Source: Christiangramia fulva (lineage in GTDB: Bacteria; Bacteroidota; Bacteroidia; Flavobacteriales; Flavobacteriaceae). Taken from it: a stretch of DNA of 64,000 bases. The notes below the pieces were generated by a model. That model did not search any database and was not told where the DNA came from. It was given only the letters and a program-made list of their open reading frames with translations. The translations under genes and the position numbers were made by a program. Positions 8,197 to 17,429 of this stretch are shown here, one piece after another. The stretch lies in NCBI RefSeq assembly GCF_003024155.1, contig NZ_CP028136.1, positions 3,968,001-4,032,000 of the forward strand, written 5' to 3'. Position 1 is the first letter of the stretch, and every line of letters starts with the position of its first letter.

Positions 8197-9456
8197 ATGA
8201 AACAAAACACCTCCCAAAAAACATCTATTTTCAAAGGCCTCGGACCCGGATTATTACTTGCCGGCGCTGCCATTGGCGTTTCCCATCTCGTGCAGGCAAC
8301 ACGCGCAGGAGCTGACTACGGATTTCTGCTGATCTGGGTGCTCGCACTCGCCTGTATCACCAAATATCCCTTTCTCGAATTTGGTCCCAGATACGCAGCC
8401 GCGACCGGTGACCATCTCATTCATGGATATAAGAAAATGGGCAAATTTCCTTACTGGACCTTTATTTTAATCACCGTAGGCAGCATGTTTATCATCCAGG
8501 CCGCGGTGACCATTGTAACTGCCGGACTGGCGGAAAGGCTCTTTGGAATGGGATGGGATAATTTTACCTGGAGCTTCGTAATTATCGGCCTCTGTATTCT
8601 TTTGCTTTTAATTGGGAAATATCCCGCCCTGGATAAGGCGATGAAAATAATCGTTAGCGTACTTGGTCTTGCTACTTTGACAGCGGTAATACTGGCCTTC
8701 GGGGAAGGAAGATTAGATCAGGCTTTAGAAATGGAAGCTCCCGCTGTCTGGAATAAAGTAGGGATCGCTTTTATCATTTCTTTTATGGGATGGATGCCTA
8801 TTCCGTTGGACGCCTCGGTCTGGCATTCTATCTGGACCAGGGAAAAAGCGATTTCCAATAAAAGCAAGACGAGCCTCCGGGAGGCTTTTGCCGATTTCAA
8901 TATCGGTTACCTGGCTGCGGCTTTTATCGGACTCCTTTTCTTTTTAATGGGGGTCTTGATCATGTTTGGTAGCGGAATTAGTTTCTCTGGAAGCGCAGTT
9001 GAATTCTCCGGGCAGTTGATCGATCTCTACGGAAAGACCCTTGGCGACTGGAGTAAACCCATAATTGCGGTGGCGGCCTTTATCGCCATGTTCTCCACTA
9101 CACTCGCAGTCACAGATGCATTTCCACGGGTAATCGCTGAAATTTTCGCCGAAGAAAAACAGTCTACAGAATCCCAAAAATGGAAAAATTACCGTTGGAA
9201 TGTTTTCCTCATTCCCGGACTTTCCCTGCTTATTCTGTACTTTTTTACGGCTTCTTTTACCGTCTTGATCGATTTTGCGACGGCTCTTTCATTCATCTCG
9301 GCACCATTTCTTGCCTGGTTCAATTACAGGCTTATCACAGGAAAACAAACTCCTGAAGAAGCAAAACCGGGAAAAGCATACCGGATTTTCAGTGTTCTAT
9401 GCCTGGTTGTATTGGTTCTTTTTAATCTGGTGTACATCTACACTTTATTTCAATAA
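8197..9456 (+). CDS. NRAMP-superfamily membrane carrier lacking the metal-binding DPGN motif
   Basis: The 419 residues carry about 11 hydrophobic helices. The opening GPGLLLAGAAIGVSHLVQAT (residues 16-35) aligns with NRAMP helix 1, where classic Mn/Fe transporters have Asp-Pro-Gly-Asn; here the stretch is Gly-Val-Ser-His. In helix 6 the usual MPHN motif is replaced by a segment reading GWMPIPLDASVW. Both metal-coordinating elements of the family are therefore changed, so a substrate other than Mn/Fe is possible. The gene stands alone behind a repeat element and ends in a terminator. The family call is firm, the substrate unknown. Confidence 0.82.
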   Translation: MKQNTSQKTSIFKGLGPGLLLAGAAIGVSHLVQATRAGADYGFLLIWVLALACITKYPFLEFGPRYAAATGDHLIHGYKKMGKFPYWTFILITVGSMFIIQAAVTIVTAGLAERLFGMGWDNFTWSFVIIGLCILLLLIGKYPALDKAMKIIVSVLGLATLTAVILAFGEGRLDQALEMEAPAVWNKVGIAFIISFMGWMPIPLDASVWHSIWTREKAISNKSKTSLREAFADFNIGYLAAAFIGLLFFLMGVLIMFGSGISFSGSAVEFSGQLIDLYGKTLGDWSKPIIAVAAFIAMFSTTLAVTDAFPRVIAEIFAEEKQSTESQKWKNYRWNVFLIPGLSLLILYFFTASFTVLIDFATALSFISAPFLAWFNYRLITGKQTPEEAKPGKAYRIFSVLCLVVLVLFNLVYIYTLFQ

Positions 9457-9482
9457 AAAAACCCGCGAATTTCGCGGGTTTT
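9457..9482. terminator. Bidirectional intrinsic terminator between the NRAMP-like gene and dnaK
   Basis: AAAACCCGCG (5-base loop) CGCGGGTTTT is symmetrical with an A-run before and a T-run after, so it can end transcription both from the NRAMP-like gene (stop 9456) and from dnaK on the other strand. Confidence 0.8.
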
Positions 9483-9528
9483 CAATTTATAATAGTCGTT
9501 TAAGATATCCTTCGCTAAACTCAGGATA

Positions 9529-9551
9529 AGCCCGCCTACCGACAGGCAGGC
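9529..9551. repeat. Palindromic intergenic element (copy 2)
   Basis: CCCGCCTaccgacAGGCAGGC is an imperfect hairpin that resembles the cores at 8155, 26623 and 29694. It sits in the short gap behind dnaK. Confidence 0.5.
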
Positions 9552-9559
9552 GATTCACA

Positions 9560-9580
9560 AAATTTTGCGAGGCAAAATTT
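9560..9580 (-). terminator. Hairpin just after dnaK, possible weak terminator
   Basis: AAATTTTGC (9560-9568) and GCAAAATTT (9572-9580) form a perfect 9-bp stem with a 3-base loop, 9 bases beyond the dnaK stop. The AT-rich stem and short T-tract make it a poor terminator alone; the hairpin at 9457-9482 may complete the job. Confidence 0.4.
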
Positions 9581-9589
9581 GTTCTCTGC

Positions 9590-11521
9590 TTACTTGACTT
9601 CTTCGAAATCTACATCTTCCACGTCGTCTCCGTCTTTAGAGCTTCCGCCTTCAGCAGCTCCGCCCTGAGCTCCGGTTGCACCTTGCTGTGGTCCTCCGGC
9701 TTGCCCGCCCTGAGCATCTGCCTGTGCTTTGTACATTTCTTCTGAAGCTGTTTTCCAGGCTTCATTGATCTTGTCTAAAGCAGGCTGAATGGTTTCAAGT
9801 TCTTTAGTTTCGTAAGCTTTCTTAAGCTCTTCCAACGCATCTTCGATCGGTTTTTTCTTTTCATCAGAAAGTTTATCACCGAATTCTTTCAGCTGTTTTT
9901 CAGTCTGGAAGATCATTGCATCCGCTTCGTTAAGCTTATCAACTTTCTCTTTGGCTTTCTTATCGGTTTCAGCATTGGCCTCAGCCTCTTTCTTCATTTT
10001 TTCGATTTCCTCTTCGGTCAATCCTGAAGAAGCTTCGATACGAATATCCTGAGACTTGCCAGTTGCTTTATCGGTAGCGCTAACTTTAATAATACCATTG
10101 GCATCGATGTCAAAAGTCACTTCAATTTGAGGTGTTCCTCTTGGCGCTGGTGGAATTCCGTCTAAATGAAACCTACCAATTGTTTTATTATCGGCTGCCA
10201 TTGGACGTTCTCCTTGAAGCACATGGATCTCAACTGAAGGCTGATTGTCGGCCGCAGTAGAGAAAATTTGTGACTTCTTGGTAGGGATAGTTGTATTGGC
10301 TTCGATAAGTTTGGTGTTCACTCCTCCCATGGTTTCAATACCTAAAGAAAGTGGAGTTACGTCAAGAAGCAATACATCTTTCACATCTCCGGTAAGTACA
10401 CCACCCTGGATCGCAGCACCAATTGCCACAACCTCATCTGGGTTTACTCCTTTCGAAGGTTTTTTTCCGAAGAATTTTTCAACTTCTTCCTGAATTTTTG
10501 GGATTCGGGTAGAACCACCTACAAGTATTACCTCATCGATATCGCTTTTGGAAAGCCCGGCATCGCTAAGCGCTTTTTTAACGGGATCCATAGACCTTTT
10601 TACAAGGTCATGAGCTAATTGTTCAAATTTAGAACGGGTGATTGTTTCCACGAGGTGTTTTGGTCCGCTTGCAGTCGCAGTCACGTATGGCAGGTTGATT
10701 TCGGTTTGAGTAGAAGAGGAAAGCTCAATTTTAGCTTTCTCAGCAGCTTCTTTCAAACGCTGAAGTGCCATAGGATCTTTTCTAAGGTCGATATCTTCCG
10801 CTTTTTGGAAAGTATCGGCCAGATAATCGATCAATACTTCATCAAAATCGTCACCACCAAGGTGGGTATCCCCATTTGTAGAAAGCACTTCAAATACACC
10901 ATCTCCTAATTCAAGAATGGAAATATCAAAAGTACCACCACCAAGGTCATATACAGCGATCTTCTGATCCTGTGATTTTTTATCAAGTCCATAAGCCAGT
11001 GCCGCAGCAGTTGGCTCGTTGATGATTCTTCTTACTTTAAGACCCGCGATCTCACCGGCTTCTTTGGTCGCCTGGCGCTGAGAGTCATTAAAGTAGGCAG
11101 GTACGGTGATAACCGCTTCTGTAACATCCTGACCAAGATAATCTTCAGCCGTTTTCTTCATCTTCTGAAGGATCATTGCTGAAAGTTCCTGCGGTGTATA
11201 CATACGTCCGTCCACATCTACACGTGGAGTATCGTTATCACCTTTCTTTACGGTATAGGCAACTCTTCCTGCTTCTTTTGAAGATTCAGAGAATTTGTTC
11301 CCCATAAATCTCTTTATAGAGGAAATAGTTTTTTGCGGGTTGGTTACTGCCTGACGTTTAGCAGGATCTCCTACTTTTATTTCGCCACCTTCGACAAATG
11401 CAATTACTGAAGGTGTGGTTCTTTTTCCTTCGGCATTGGGTATTACCGTTGGCTCGTTACCTTCCATTACGGCAACACAGGAGTTGGTAGTACCCAAGTC
11501 AATTCCAATTACTTTACTCAT
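9590..11521 (-). CDS. dnaK: Chaperone DnaK (Hsp70)
   Basis: DnaK is the ATP-dependent cytosolic chaperone working with DnaJ and GrpE. The 643 residues match the family length. The ATPase domain starts [20 protein letters not shown], with IDLGTTNS for phosphate binding, [30 protein letters not shown] and [12 protein letters not shown]. The substrate-binding part has VLQGERPMA and the helical lid, and the tail is Gly/Gln-rich, ending in the acidic [10 protein letters not shown]. The gene is monocistronic here; dnaJ and grpE are not in the window. A TGACA-N3-TGTCA palindrome lies about 80 bp upstream. Confidence 0.98.
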   Translation of the reverse strand: MSKVIGIDLGTTNSCVAVMEGNEPTVIPNAEGKRTTPSVIAFVEGGEIKVGDPAKRQAVTNPQKTISSIKRFMGNKFSESSKEAGRVAYTVKKGDNDTPRVDVDGRMYTPQELSAMILQKMKKTAEDYLGQDVTEAVITVPAYFNDSQRQATKEAGEIAGLKVRRIINEPTAAALAYGLDKKSQDQKIAVYDLGGGTFDISILELGDGVFEVLSTNGDTHLGGDDFDEVLIDYLADTFQKAEDIDLRKDPMALQRLKEAAEKAKIELSSSTQTEINLPYVTATASGPKHLVETITRSKFEQLAHDLVKRSMDPVKKALSDAGLSKSDIDEVILVGGSTRIPKIQEEVEKFFGKKPSKGVNPDEVVAIGAAIQGGVLTGDVKDVLLLDVTPLSLGIETMGGVNTKLIEANTTIPTKKSQIFSTAADNQPSVEIHVLQGERPMAADNKTIGRFHLDGIPPAPRGTPQIEVTFDIDANGIIKVSATDKATGKSQDIRIEASSGLTEEEIEKMKKEAEANAETDKKAKEKVDKLNEADAMIFQTEKQLKEFGDKLSDEKKKPIEDALEELKKAYETKELETIQPALDKINEAWKTASEEMYKAQADAQGGQAGGPQQGATGAQGGAAEGGSSKDGDDVEDVDFEEVK

Positions 11522-11600
11522 AATTATATAACTTGTTTTTACGTTAGTTTTTCCGTTTTACAATCACTTGAAGTCAATCACTATGCCAGCACAGATCTTA

Positions 11601-11635
11601 TGACAGGTTGTCACATTTTTTGTAATGCATTGTCA
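11601..11635. promoter_or_regulatory. TGACA-N3-TGTCA palindrome plus a third TGTCA between dnaK and sdaA
   Basis: A perfect inverted repeat TGACAggtTGTCA lies at 11601-11613 and another TGTCA at 11631-11635, in the 215-bp divergent gap. It could be an operator for either gene (a heat-shock control site for dnaK is one thought). No regulator can be named from the sequence. Confidence 0.4.
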
Positions 11636-11707
11636 TTTCCGTAATTCCGAAAAAAAAGTCTCTTTTATTATTTTCTCTGAATTCCATGCTGAGCATTAAC
11701 AATTCCG

Positions 11708-11715
11708 TATTTTTG
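11708..11715 (+). promoter_or_regulatory. -7 promoter element for sdaA
   Basis: TATTTTTG followed by CAGC matches TAnnTTTG, 21 bases ahead of the ATG at 11737. A -33 TTG is not evident at the usual distance. Confidence 0.4.
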
Positions 11716-11736
11716 CAGCAAAATATATTATCCTGA

Positions 11737-13170
11737 ATGCGAAAAATTGAATGCATAAGTGTTTTCGATATGCTGAAGATCGGCGTCGGGCCTTCTAGTT
11801 CCCATACCCTGGGACCATGGCGGGCAGCTCAGCGTTGGATTGCCGAATTAAAGGCAAAAAACCATTTCGAAGAGGTAGAGAAAATTCACGTTGACCTTTA
11901 CGGCTCTTTAAGTCTTACCGGAAAAGGCCATGCCACCGATATTGCCACTATTTTAGGATTATTGGGCCATGATCCTGTCACCATGGATATCTCGATTATC
12001 GAAGCAGAAATCGAAAATTTAGAACAAACAGGAAAACTCAATTTTAACCACGAACGTGAGATTCCATTTTCGTTTCAGGAAGATGTAAAGTTCAACCGGA
12101 AATTTCTCGAATTTCATCCAAACGGGATCACTTTTCGAGCAATTCTGAAAGACGGAAAAAAAACAAGTTCTTCCTTTTATTCCATAGGCGGCGGATTTGT
12201 AGTAAAAAAAGAACGTAAAAATGCGAGCAGGAAAATGAAGAATTTTCAGGAATTTCCTTTTCCTGTGGAAAAAGCAACCGAGCTCCTCGCCTACTGTAAA
12301 GCTGAAAATAGAAATATTTCTGAGATTGTCCTGGAAAATGAACGTTCACTGCGCACCGATGAAGAAATCGATGCCGGTCTTCGCCAAATCTGGAATGTCA
12401 TGCTGGAATCGATGTACATTGGCTGCCATACTCCTGGAACCCTACCCGGTGGGCTGAATGTAAAACGTCGCGCTTTCGAAATGCACCAGCGCCTTATTGG
12501 CGATCAAAAATATGATTCTCCTGAAGAGTGGATCACTTCCATCAGGAATACCGAGGTGAAATTTCGCCAGATTCTGAAATGGGTGAGCTGTTTTGCTTTA
12601 AGCGTAAATGAGGTAAATGCTTCGCTTGGCCGCGTGGTTACGGCGCCTACCAACGGAAGCGCAGGTACTGTTCCCGCTGTTCTTATGTATTATATGGTAA
12701 TCGAAAACCATGATGCCGGTTTCGAAGAGATCAAGAAATTTATGCTGGTAGCCGGAGAAGTTGGCAGTCTTTTCAAAAAAGGCGCTACCATTTCTGCAGC
12801 GATGGGTGGCTGTCAGGCTGAAATTGGGGTTTCTTCTGCCATGGCAGCCGGAGCTTTGACCCAACTCCTGGGGGGAACTCCAGAGCAGGTGCTTATGGCC
12901 AGCGAGATCGCCATGGAACATCATCTGGGGCTCACCTGTGACCCGATCGCCGGCCTCGTCCAGATTCCCTGTATCGAAAGGAATGCTATGGGTGCTATAA
13001 AGGCGATTAATGCTGCGGAAATTGCTCTGGAAAGCGATGCCAGCCGGGCCAAAGTTCCCCTCGACAAAGTCATCGAAACCATGTGGGATACGGCAAAAGA
13101 CATGAATAAGAAATATAAGGAAACCTCTGAAGGCGGCCTGGCGGTGAAGGTTAGTCTTAGTGACTGTTAA
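11737..13170 (+). CDS. sdaA: L-serine ammonia-lyase, iron-sulfur type, single chain
   Basis: The enzyme deaminates L-serine to pyruvate using a [4Fe-4S] cluster. The 477 residues combine the beta domain ([20 protein letters not shown], then [15 protein letters not shown]) and the alpha domain ([20 protein letters not shown]). Likely cluster cysteines lie in [16 protein letters not shown] and [10 protein letters not shown], matching the three cysteines of the family. The length equals the bacterial one-chain form rather than the split SdaAA/SdaAB. A CPBP protease gene follows eight bases after the stop. It is the main serine-degrading route to pyruvate in the cytosol. Confidence 0.96.
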   Translation: MRKIECISVFDMLKIGVGPSSSHTLGPWRAAQRWIAELKAKNHFEEVEKIHVDLYGSLSLTGKGHATDIATILGLLGHDPVTMDISIIEAEIENLEQTGKLNFNHEREIPFSFQEDVKFNRKFLEFHPNGITFRAILKDGKKTSSSFYSIGGGFVVKKERKNASRKMKNFQEFPFPVEKATELLAYCKAENRNISEIVLENERSLRTDEEIDAGLRQIWNVMLESMYIGCHTPGTLPGGLNVKRRAFEMHQRLIGDQKYDSPEEWITSIRNTEVKFRQILKWVSCFALSVNEVNASLGRVVTAPTNGSAGTVPAVLMYYMVIENHDAGFEEIKKFMLVAGEVGSLFKKGATISAAMGGCQAEIGVSSAMAAGALTQLLGGTPEQVLMASEIAMEHHLGLTCDPIAGLVQIPCIERNAMGAIKAINAAEIALESDASRAKVPLDKVIETMWDTAKDMNKKYKETSEGGLAVKVSLSDC

Positions 13171-13178
13171 CATCCCAA

Positions 13179-13877
13179 TTGGAAAATATAGAAAATACCG
13201 GCCCCGACTTACCTGCAAAGCTCAAAAACCTTTTCAGGAATTTTTCATTAATGATCGGTTCTTACTTTTTGTTTTTCATGCTTTTGAGTTTTTTACATTC
13301 CTGGTTTCCCGGGCTGGACCTGGAACAATACCAGCAGTCAGAGCTTTTCGAAATGATGAAAAAGAGTCCGTGGAAATTCTTTTTCCTGGCGGCAATCGCG
13401 GCTCCTGTAATGGAAGAAAGCATCTTCAGAAGTCTGGTCAAACCTTCAGTTGCCGATATTAAACTTTTTCTTTGTGCCCTTTTATTTATTGGCGCTCTTG
13501 CTATAATTCCTGAAAAAGCGAACTGGATTTTGCGCTATACCCTTGTTTTTATCACAATTTCGCTTTTTTACTACGCGATGGGCGAATTAATTCCCGAAAA
13601 ATATTTCCTTAAAATTTCCGACCTTTTGAAGCGATGGTATCTTCCCTTTTGGCTCGTGGGAGCCGTGATCTTCGGAATGGTGCACGTCTTCAATTATGTA
13701 GAAGGACTTTATTTCGATCTTGTTCTATTCATCCTCATTTTCCCGCGGATCATTGCAGGATTTTTCTGCGGAAAGATCAAAATTGAAAATCGCGGTATCT
13801 TCTGGCCAATTCTTCTCCACAGCATGAACAATTCCATAGTACTTTTGTTAATGTATCCTTTTTCTGAAGGGGTTTAA
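13179..13877 (+). CDS. CPBP-family intramembrane glutamic-type protease (Abi/Rce1-like)
   Basis: The 232 residues carry about six to seven hydrophobic segments. The three CPBP motifs are present: EExxxR as PVMEESIFRSL (Glu79, Glu80, Arg84), FxxxH as FGMVHVFN (His169), and HxxxN as HSMNN (His214, Asn218). The family includes Rce1 CAAX proteases and bacteriocin-immunity proteins. The start is taken as TTG at 13179, eight bases behind sdaA; the first ATG (13251) would remove most of the cytosolic N-terminus, though that start cannot be excluded. Co-transcription with sdaA is likely, but no functional link is evident. Confidence 0.85.
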   Translation: MENIENTGPDLPAKLKNLFRNFSLMIGSYFLFFMLLSFLHSWFPGLDLEQYQQSELFEMMKKSPWKFFFLAAIAAPVMEESIFRSLVKPSVADIKLFLCALLFIGALAIIPEKANWILRYTLVFITISLFYYAMGELIPEKYFLKISDLLKRWYLPFWLVGAVIFGMVHVFNYVEGLYFDLVLFILIFPRIIAGFFCGKIKIENRGIFWPILLHSMNNSIVLLLMYPFSEGV

Positions 13878-13951
13878 CAAAGAATTAAAAATCATTTAAT
13901 GCCTTCTTTCGTAACTTCAGCTTCAGCAAAAAAATTAAATAAAAACAGTCT

Positions 13952-14956
13952 ATGAAAGCAGCAGTTATTGAAAAAGCAGGTGGTGATTTTATCATAAAAG
14001 ATGTTGATAAACCAAAACCTGGTGAAAATGAAATATTGATCAAAGTGGAAGCATGCGGAATTTGTCACAGCGACAATTTTGTAAAAGCAGGCGGATTTCC
14101 CGGACTTGAATATCCTCGAATCCCTGGCCATGAAGTGGTGGGAATTGTAGAGGAAGTCGGTGCAAATGTTTCCAACTGGAAGAAAGGTCAGCGTGTGGGT
14201 GTTGGCTGGCATGGCGGACATTGTTTTGAATGTGAACCCTGTCGCCGCGGAGATTTTATCAATTGCGAAAACGGAAAAGTAAGTGGAATTTCTTATGACG
14301 GTGGATACGCTGAATATATGACCGCACCAAAAGAGGCGATAGCCGCAATCCCGGAAGAACTCTCTTCGGCAGATGCCGCGCCATTACTTTGTGCCGGGAT
14401 CACCGTTTATAATGCCTTGAGAAATTCAGGTATTCGTGCTGGTGATCTTGTTGCCGTGCAGGGAATTGGAGGGCTTGGTCACCTCGCGATACAATACGCT
14501 TCAAAAATGGGTATGCGAACAGTGGCAATTTCACATAATGACAAGAAAAAAGATCTGGCATCAAAACTGGGAGCCCATCATTATATCAATACCGGTGAGA
14601 AAAATGGCGCCGAAGAACTTCAAAAATTAGGCGGTGCCAGGCTCATTCTTGCAACAGCACCATATAGCGATGCGATTACTTCGGTTGTTGATGGTCTGGG
14701 AATTGACGGTAAATTACTCATGGTCGCAGCAACAGGAGAGCCTATTGAAGTTTCACCCATGCAATTATTGATGGGAAGGAAATCAGCTGCCGGTTGGCCA
14801 AGCGGAACAGCAATGGATTCTGAAGACACTTTGAAATTCAGCGCCATGACCGGTACAACACCGATGATCGAAGAATTTCCCCTCGATAAAGCTAATGAAG
14901 CTTTTGAGAGAATGATGAATAATGAAGCACGTTTCAGAATTGTACTGAAACCATAG
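13952..14956 (+). CDS. Zinc-dependent alcohol dehydrogenase (AdhP-like)
   Basis: This medium-chain dehydrogenase has 334 residues. Catalytic-zinc ligands are Cys38 in ACGICHSDNF and His60-Glu61 in RIPGHEVVG. The structural-zinc lobe has Cys91, Cys94, Cys97 and Cys105 with the canonical spacing. The Rossmann motif is VQGIGGLGHLAIQYASKMG. The best match is the microbial AdhP/propanol-preferring group, which oxidises or reduces short-chain alcohols and aldehydes with NAD(P). The gene stands alone and ends in an intrinsic terminator. The physiological substrate is unknown. Confidence 0.9.
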   Translation: MKAAVIEKAGGDFIIKDVDKPKPGENEILIKVEACGICHSDNFVKAGGFPGLEYPRIPGHEVVGIVEEVGANVSNWKKGQRVGVGWHGGHCFECEPCRRGDFINCENGKVSGISYDGGYAEYMTAPKEAIAAIPEELSSADAAPLLCAGITVYNALRNSGIRAGDLVAVQGIGGLGHLAIQYASKMGMRTVAISHNDKKKDLASKLGAHHYINTGEKNGAEELQKLGGARLILATAPYSDAITSVVDGLGIDGKLLMVAATGEPIEVSPMQLLMGRKSAAGWPSGTAMDSEDTLKFSAMTGTTPMIEEFPLDKANEAFERMMNNEARFRIVLKP

Positions 14957-14975
14957 TTTTTTTAATAAATTTCTT

Positions 14976-15015
14976 AAAACCGGAAATTTCATTCACTTGA
15001 TTTTCCGGTTTTTTT
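14976..15015 (+). terminator. Intrinsic terminator after the alcohol dehydrogenase gene
   Basis: AAAACCGGAAA (14976-14986) pairs with TTTCCGGTTTT (15002-15012) and a T-run follows. It lies 20 bases after the stop, immediately before the promoter of the next gene. Confidence 0.8.
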
Positions 15016-15028
15016 ATGCCTATCTTTG
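14997..15028 (+). promoter_or_regulatory. Promoter of the FGE-like lipoprotein gene
   Basis: TTG at 14997-14999 and TATCTTTG at 15021-15028 are separated by 21 bases, close to the Bacteroidota TTG-N19-TAnnTTTG pattern. The ATG is 19 bases downstream at 15048. The -33 box lies in the loop of the preceding terminator. Confidence 0.55.
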
Positions 15029-15047
15029 CGCATTATTTTGACAAAAA

Positions 15048-16091
15048 ATGTCCTTCAGCTTTCGTTTCTTCATAATTACAGTTCTTGCAGGTCTTCTGTT
15101 TACCGGCTGCCAGGAAAACAAGAAAAACACACCCATCAATGTGGTGGAAAGCAAACCCGTCATTCCGCACAATGATTATTATAAAAAATACATGCGGGAG
15201 ATTTCATTTATAAAAACAAGAGCCGATTCCGCTTCGACAAAAGGAATGCTAAAGATCAAAGGTGGGGATTATATGATGGGTTCCAGCGACAGCCTGGGAA
15301 AAAGGGATGAATATCCACGACATCAGGAAACAGTCAAAGATCTGTGGGTTGACAAAACCGAAGTTACCAACGCGCAATTCAGGGAATTTGTTGAAGCAAC
15401 CGGTTATGTTACCACTGCCGAACGTTCCTTCGAAATAAATGGTAAAAAATACGAACCCGGCTCACTGGTTTTCGATCCCACAAACCCAAGATATTGGTGG
15501 AAGTTCACAAAAGGCGCTAACTGGAAACATCCTGAGGGTCCCGATACAAATATTAAAGGCAAAGATGATTACCCGGTGGTGCAGGTTTCCTGGTATGATG
15601 CTATGGCCTATGCCAAATGGGCTGGTAAAAGATTACCTACCGAAGCCGAATTTGAGTATTTGAATCGCGCGGGAAACGATACTATTATTTATAATTGGGG
15701 AAATGATTTTTCAGTCGCAACCGAAAAGGCTAATTTCTTCCAGGGCGATTTCCCGTTTCAGAATTTTGTTGAAGATCATTACGAAAAAGCTGCGCCGGTT
15801 AAAAGTTTTCCCGCTAATAATTTCGGCCTCTATGACACTACCGGAAATGTTTGGGAATGGTGTCTTGACACTTATTATCCCGATGCTTATTTGATGTTGA
15901 GAGTTCGCGAAAACGGTTATTTTAAAGACTACGAAAACCGGAATCAGGAAAAAGTGATTCGCGGTGGATCTTTTTTATGCAGCGAAAGTTATTGTAAAGG
16001 TTACCGCACCTCAACCCGAATGAGTTCTGCACCCGACAGCGGACTCGAACATACCGGTTTTAGATGTGTCAGGGATGTGAAAAAGTCTTAA
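15048..16091 (+). CDS. Formylglycine-generating-enzyme (SUMF1) family lipoprotein
   Basis: The 347 residues begin with a lipoprotein signal (LAGLLFTGC, lipidated Cys21), so the domain faces the periplasm. The FGE-sulfatase fold runs from about residue 67 (MLKIKGGDYMMGSSDSLGK) to the C-terminus, with TEVTNAQFREFVEATGY, YPVVQVSWYDAMAYAKWAGK and RLPTEAEFEYLNRAG. Cys311 and Cys316 in RGGSFLCSESYCKGYR keep the five-residue spacing of the copper-binding cysteine pair of genuine FGE, which many SUMF1-like proteins lack. True FGEs convert a sulfatase cysteine to formylglycine; no sulfatase is encoded in this window. Non-enzymatic roles (for example GldK-like) are possible. Confidence 0.85.
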   Translation: MSFSFRFFIITVLAGLLFTGCQENKKNTPINVVESKPVIPHNDYYKKYMREISFIKTRADSASTKGMLKIKGGDYMMGSSDSLGKRDEYPRHQETVKDLWVDKTEVTNAQFREFVEATGYVTTAERSFEINGKKYEPGSLVFDPTNPRYWWKFTKGANWKHPEGPDTNIKGKDDYPVVQVSWYDAMAYAKWAGKRLPTEAEFEYLNRAGNDTIIYNWGNDFSVATEKANFFQGDFPFQNFVEDHYEKAAPVKSFPANNFGLYDTTGNVWEWCLDTYYPDAYLMLRVRENGYFKDYENRNQEKVIRGGSFLCSESYCKGYRTSTRMSSAPDSGLEHTGFRCVRDVKKS

Positions 16092-16546
16092 TCGCAGTCT
16101 TTGGTGCGCGTATCGATAAGATAAGCGATCTTCCACTCCCCGTCCAGTTTCACCAGTGTAAAACTGTTTACTCCGCAATGGGTTCTGCTTCCGTTAAAAT
16201 AGAAAGTATAAGGAGTAGTCACCGTTGCCAGGGCATTGTTATTTTCTTCAATTCTGAATTCATGTAGTTTTTCCTGAAAAGAAGCGTCCTTCGGAATAGA
16301 CGCAATTCCTTTTAGAAATTTTTCATAGCTATCGGTATGCAGCGCCGTATTGCCTTCCGCATCTATCGAAATTGACTGAAGTATGGTACTTTCCAGTGCA
16401 AATTCTTTCAGTTTAACGGTATCCTGCTGATGAAAGGCTTCAAAGAAATCTTCAACCATTTTTTTCGGAGTATTTTCCGAATCTTTGCTTTGGGAAAATG
16501 CCGCCATACCGATTAAAATTAAGCTCAGGAAAAATAATCTTTTCAT
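16088..16546 (-). CDS. Secreted NTF2-like (SnoaL/DUF4440-type) protein
   Basis: The 152 residues start at the ATG at 16546, which opens onto a signal peptide (MKRLFFLSLILIGMAAFSQS); a longer frame upstream would overlap panB and lacks an export signal. The mature part has the NTF2-like pattern: helix KKMVEDFFEAFHQQDTVKLK, then beta strands ending ATVTTPYTFYFNG and SFTLVKLDGEWKIAYLIDTR. The family covers ligand-binding and enzyme-like pockets with no single function. Its stop codon overlaps the stop of the convergent FGE-like gene, and it is divergent from panB. Confidence 0.8.
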   Translation of the reverse strand: MKRLFFLSLILIGMAAFSQSKDSENTPKKMVEDFFEAFHQQDTVKLKEFALESTILQSISIDAEGNTALHTDSYEKFLKGIASIPKDASFQEKLHEFRIEENNNALATVTTPYTFYFNGSRTHCGVNSFTLVKLDGEWKIAYLIDTRTKDCD

Positions 16547-16556
16547 GAATGGTTGT

Positions 16557-16589
16557 TTTTGATTGTGGTGGCCGAATTTACTACTTTTA
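16557..16589 (+). promoter_or_regulatory. Candidate panB promoter
   Basis: TTTTG at 16557-16561 and TACTTTTA at 16582-16589 (seven of eight bases of TAnnTTTG) are 20 bases apart, 22 bases before the panB ATG. Confidence 0.3.
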
Positions 16590-16610
16590 CTCAAATTTAA
16601 AGAAATCCGG

Positions 16611-17429
16611 ATGTCTGTTGCGAAAAAAGAATATAAGCGAATTACCACCAAATCTTTAGTAGATATGAAAGCGAATGGCGAAAAGATCGCCATGCTAACC
16701 GCCTACGACTACTCTATGGCTAAAATAGTGGATGGCGCAGGCATCGACGTGATTCTCGTGGGTGATTCAGCCAGCAACGTGATGGCCGGTCATGAAACTA
16801 CCCTTCCAATCACGCTGGACCAGATGATCTATCATGCCACCAGTGTGGTAAGAGCTATAAATAGGGCCCTAGTAGTCGTTGATCTTCCCTTCGGAAGTTA
16901 CCAGAGCGATCCAAAAGAAGCCCTTCGTTCAGCTATTAGAATTATGAAAGAGAGCGGCGCACATGCGGTAAAACTTGAAGGCGGAAAAGAGGTAAAAGAA
17001 TCGGTGAAAAGGATCCTTAACGCCGGGATACCTGTAATGGGACACCTGGGATTGACTCCCCAGTCTATTTACAAATTTGGGACTTACACCGTTCGGGCAA
17101 AGGAAGACCAGGAAGCTGAAAAATTGAAAAGCGATGCGAAGATGCTTGAAAAAATTGGTTGTTTTTCCATCGTTTTGGAGAAAGTACCAGCAAAATTGGC
17201 AAAAGAGGTGGCCGAAAGCATCAGTATTCCTGTAATTGGGATCGGTGCCGGAAACGGGGTTGACGGGCAGGTCCTGGTTGTTCACGACATGCTGGGAATG
17301 ACCCATGAATTCAATCCGCGTTTTTTAAGAAGATATGCCGATCTTCATTCTGAAATGACCACAGCTTTTGAAAATTACCGGGACGACGTGAAGAGTAAAG
17401 ACTTCCCTTCAGATGAAGAGCAGTATTAA
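16611..17429 (+). CDS. panB: 3-Methyl-2-oxobutanoate hydroxymethyltransferase
   Basis: PanB transfers a hydroxymethyl group from methylene-tetrahydrofolate to 2-oxoisovalerate, the first step of pantothenate synthesis. The 272 residues include [19 protein letters not shown], the metal-site segment [37 protein letters not shown] and [18 protein letters not shown] start at 16611 ([10 protein letters not shown]) rather than at an upstream ATG at 16563 that would lie in the promoter. The 2-oxoisovalerate substrate comes from the IlvBN/C/D enzymes encoded later in this window. No other pan gene is nearby. Confidence 0.96.
   Translation: MSVAKKEYKRITTKSLVDMKANGEKIAMLTAYDYSMAKIVDGAGIDVILVGDSASNVMAGHETTLPITLDQMIYHATSVVRAINRALVVVDLPFGSYQSDPKEALRSAIRIMKESGAHAVKLEGGKEVKESVKRILNAGIPVMGHLGLTPQSIYKFGTYTVRAKEDQEAEKLKSDAKMLEKIGCFSIVLEKVPAKLAKEVAESISIPVIGIGAGNGVDGQVLVVHDMLGMTHEFNPRFLRRYADLHSEMTTAFENYRDDVKSKDFPSDEEQY

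Noticed and set aside
12598..13218. 206-residue open frame antisense to sdaA
   Set aside because: It lies wholly opposite strongly conserved serine-dehydratase codons, has no recognisable domain, and its composition is that of a reverse-strand shadow.
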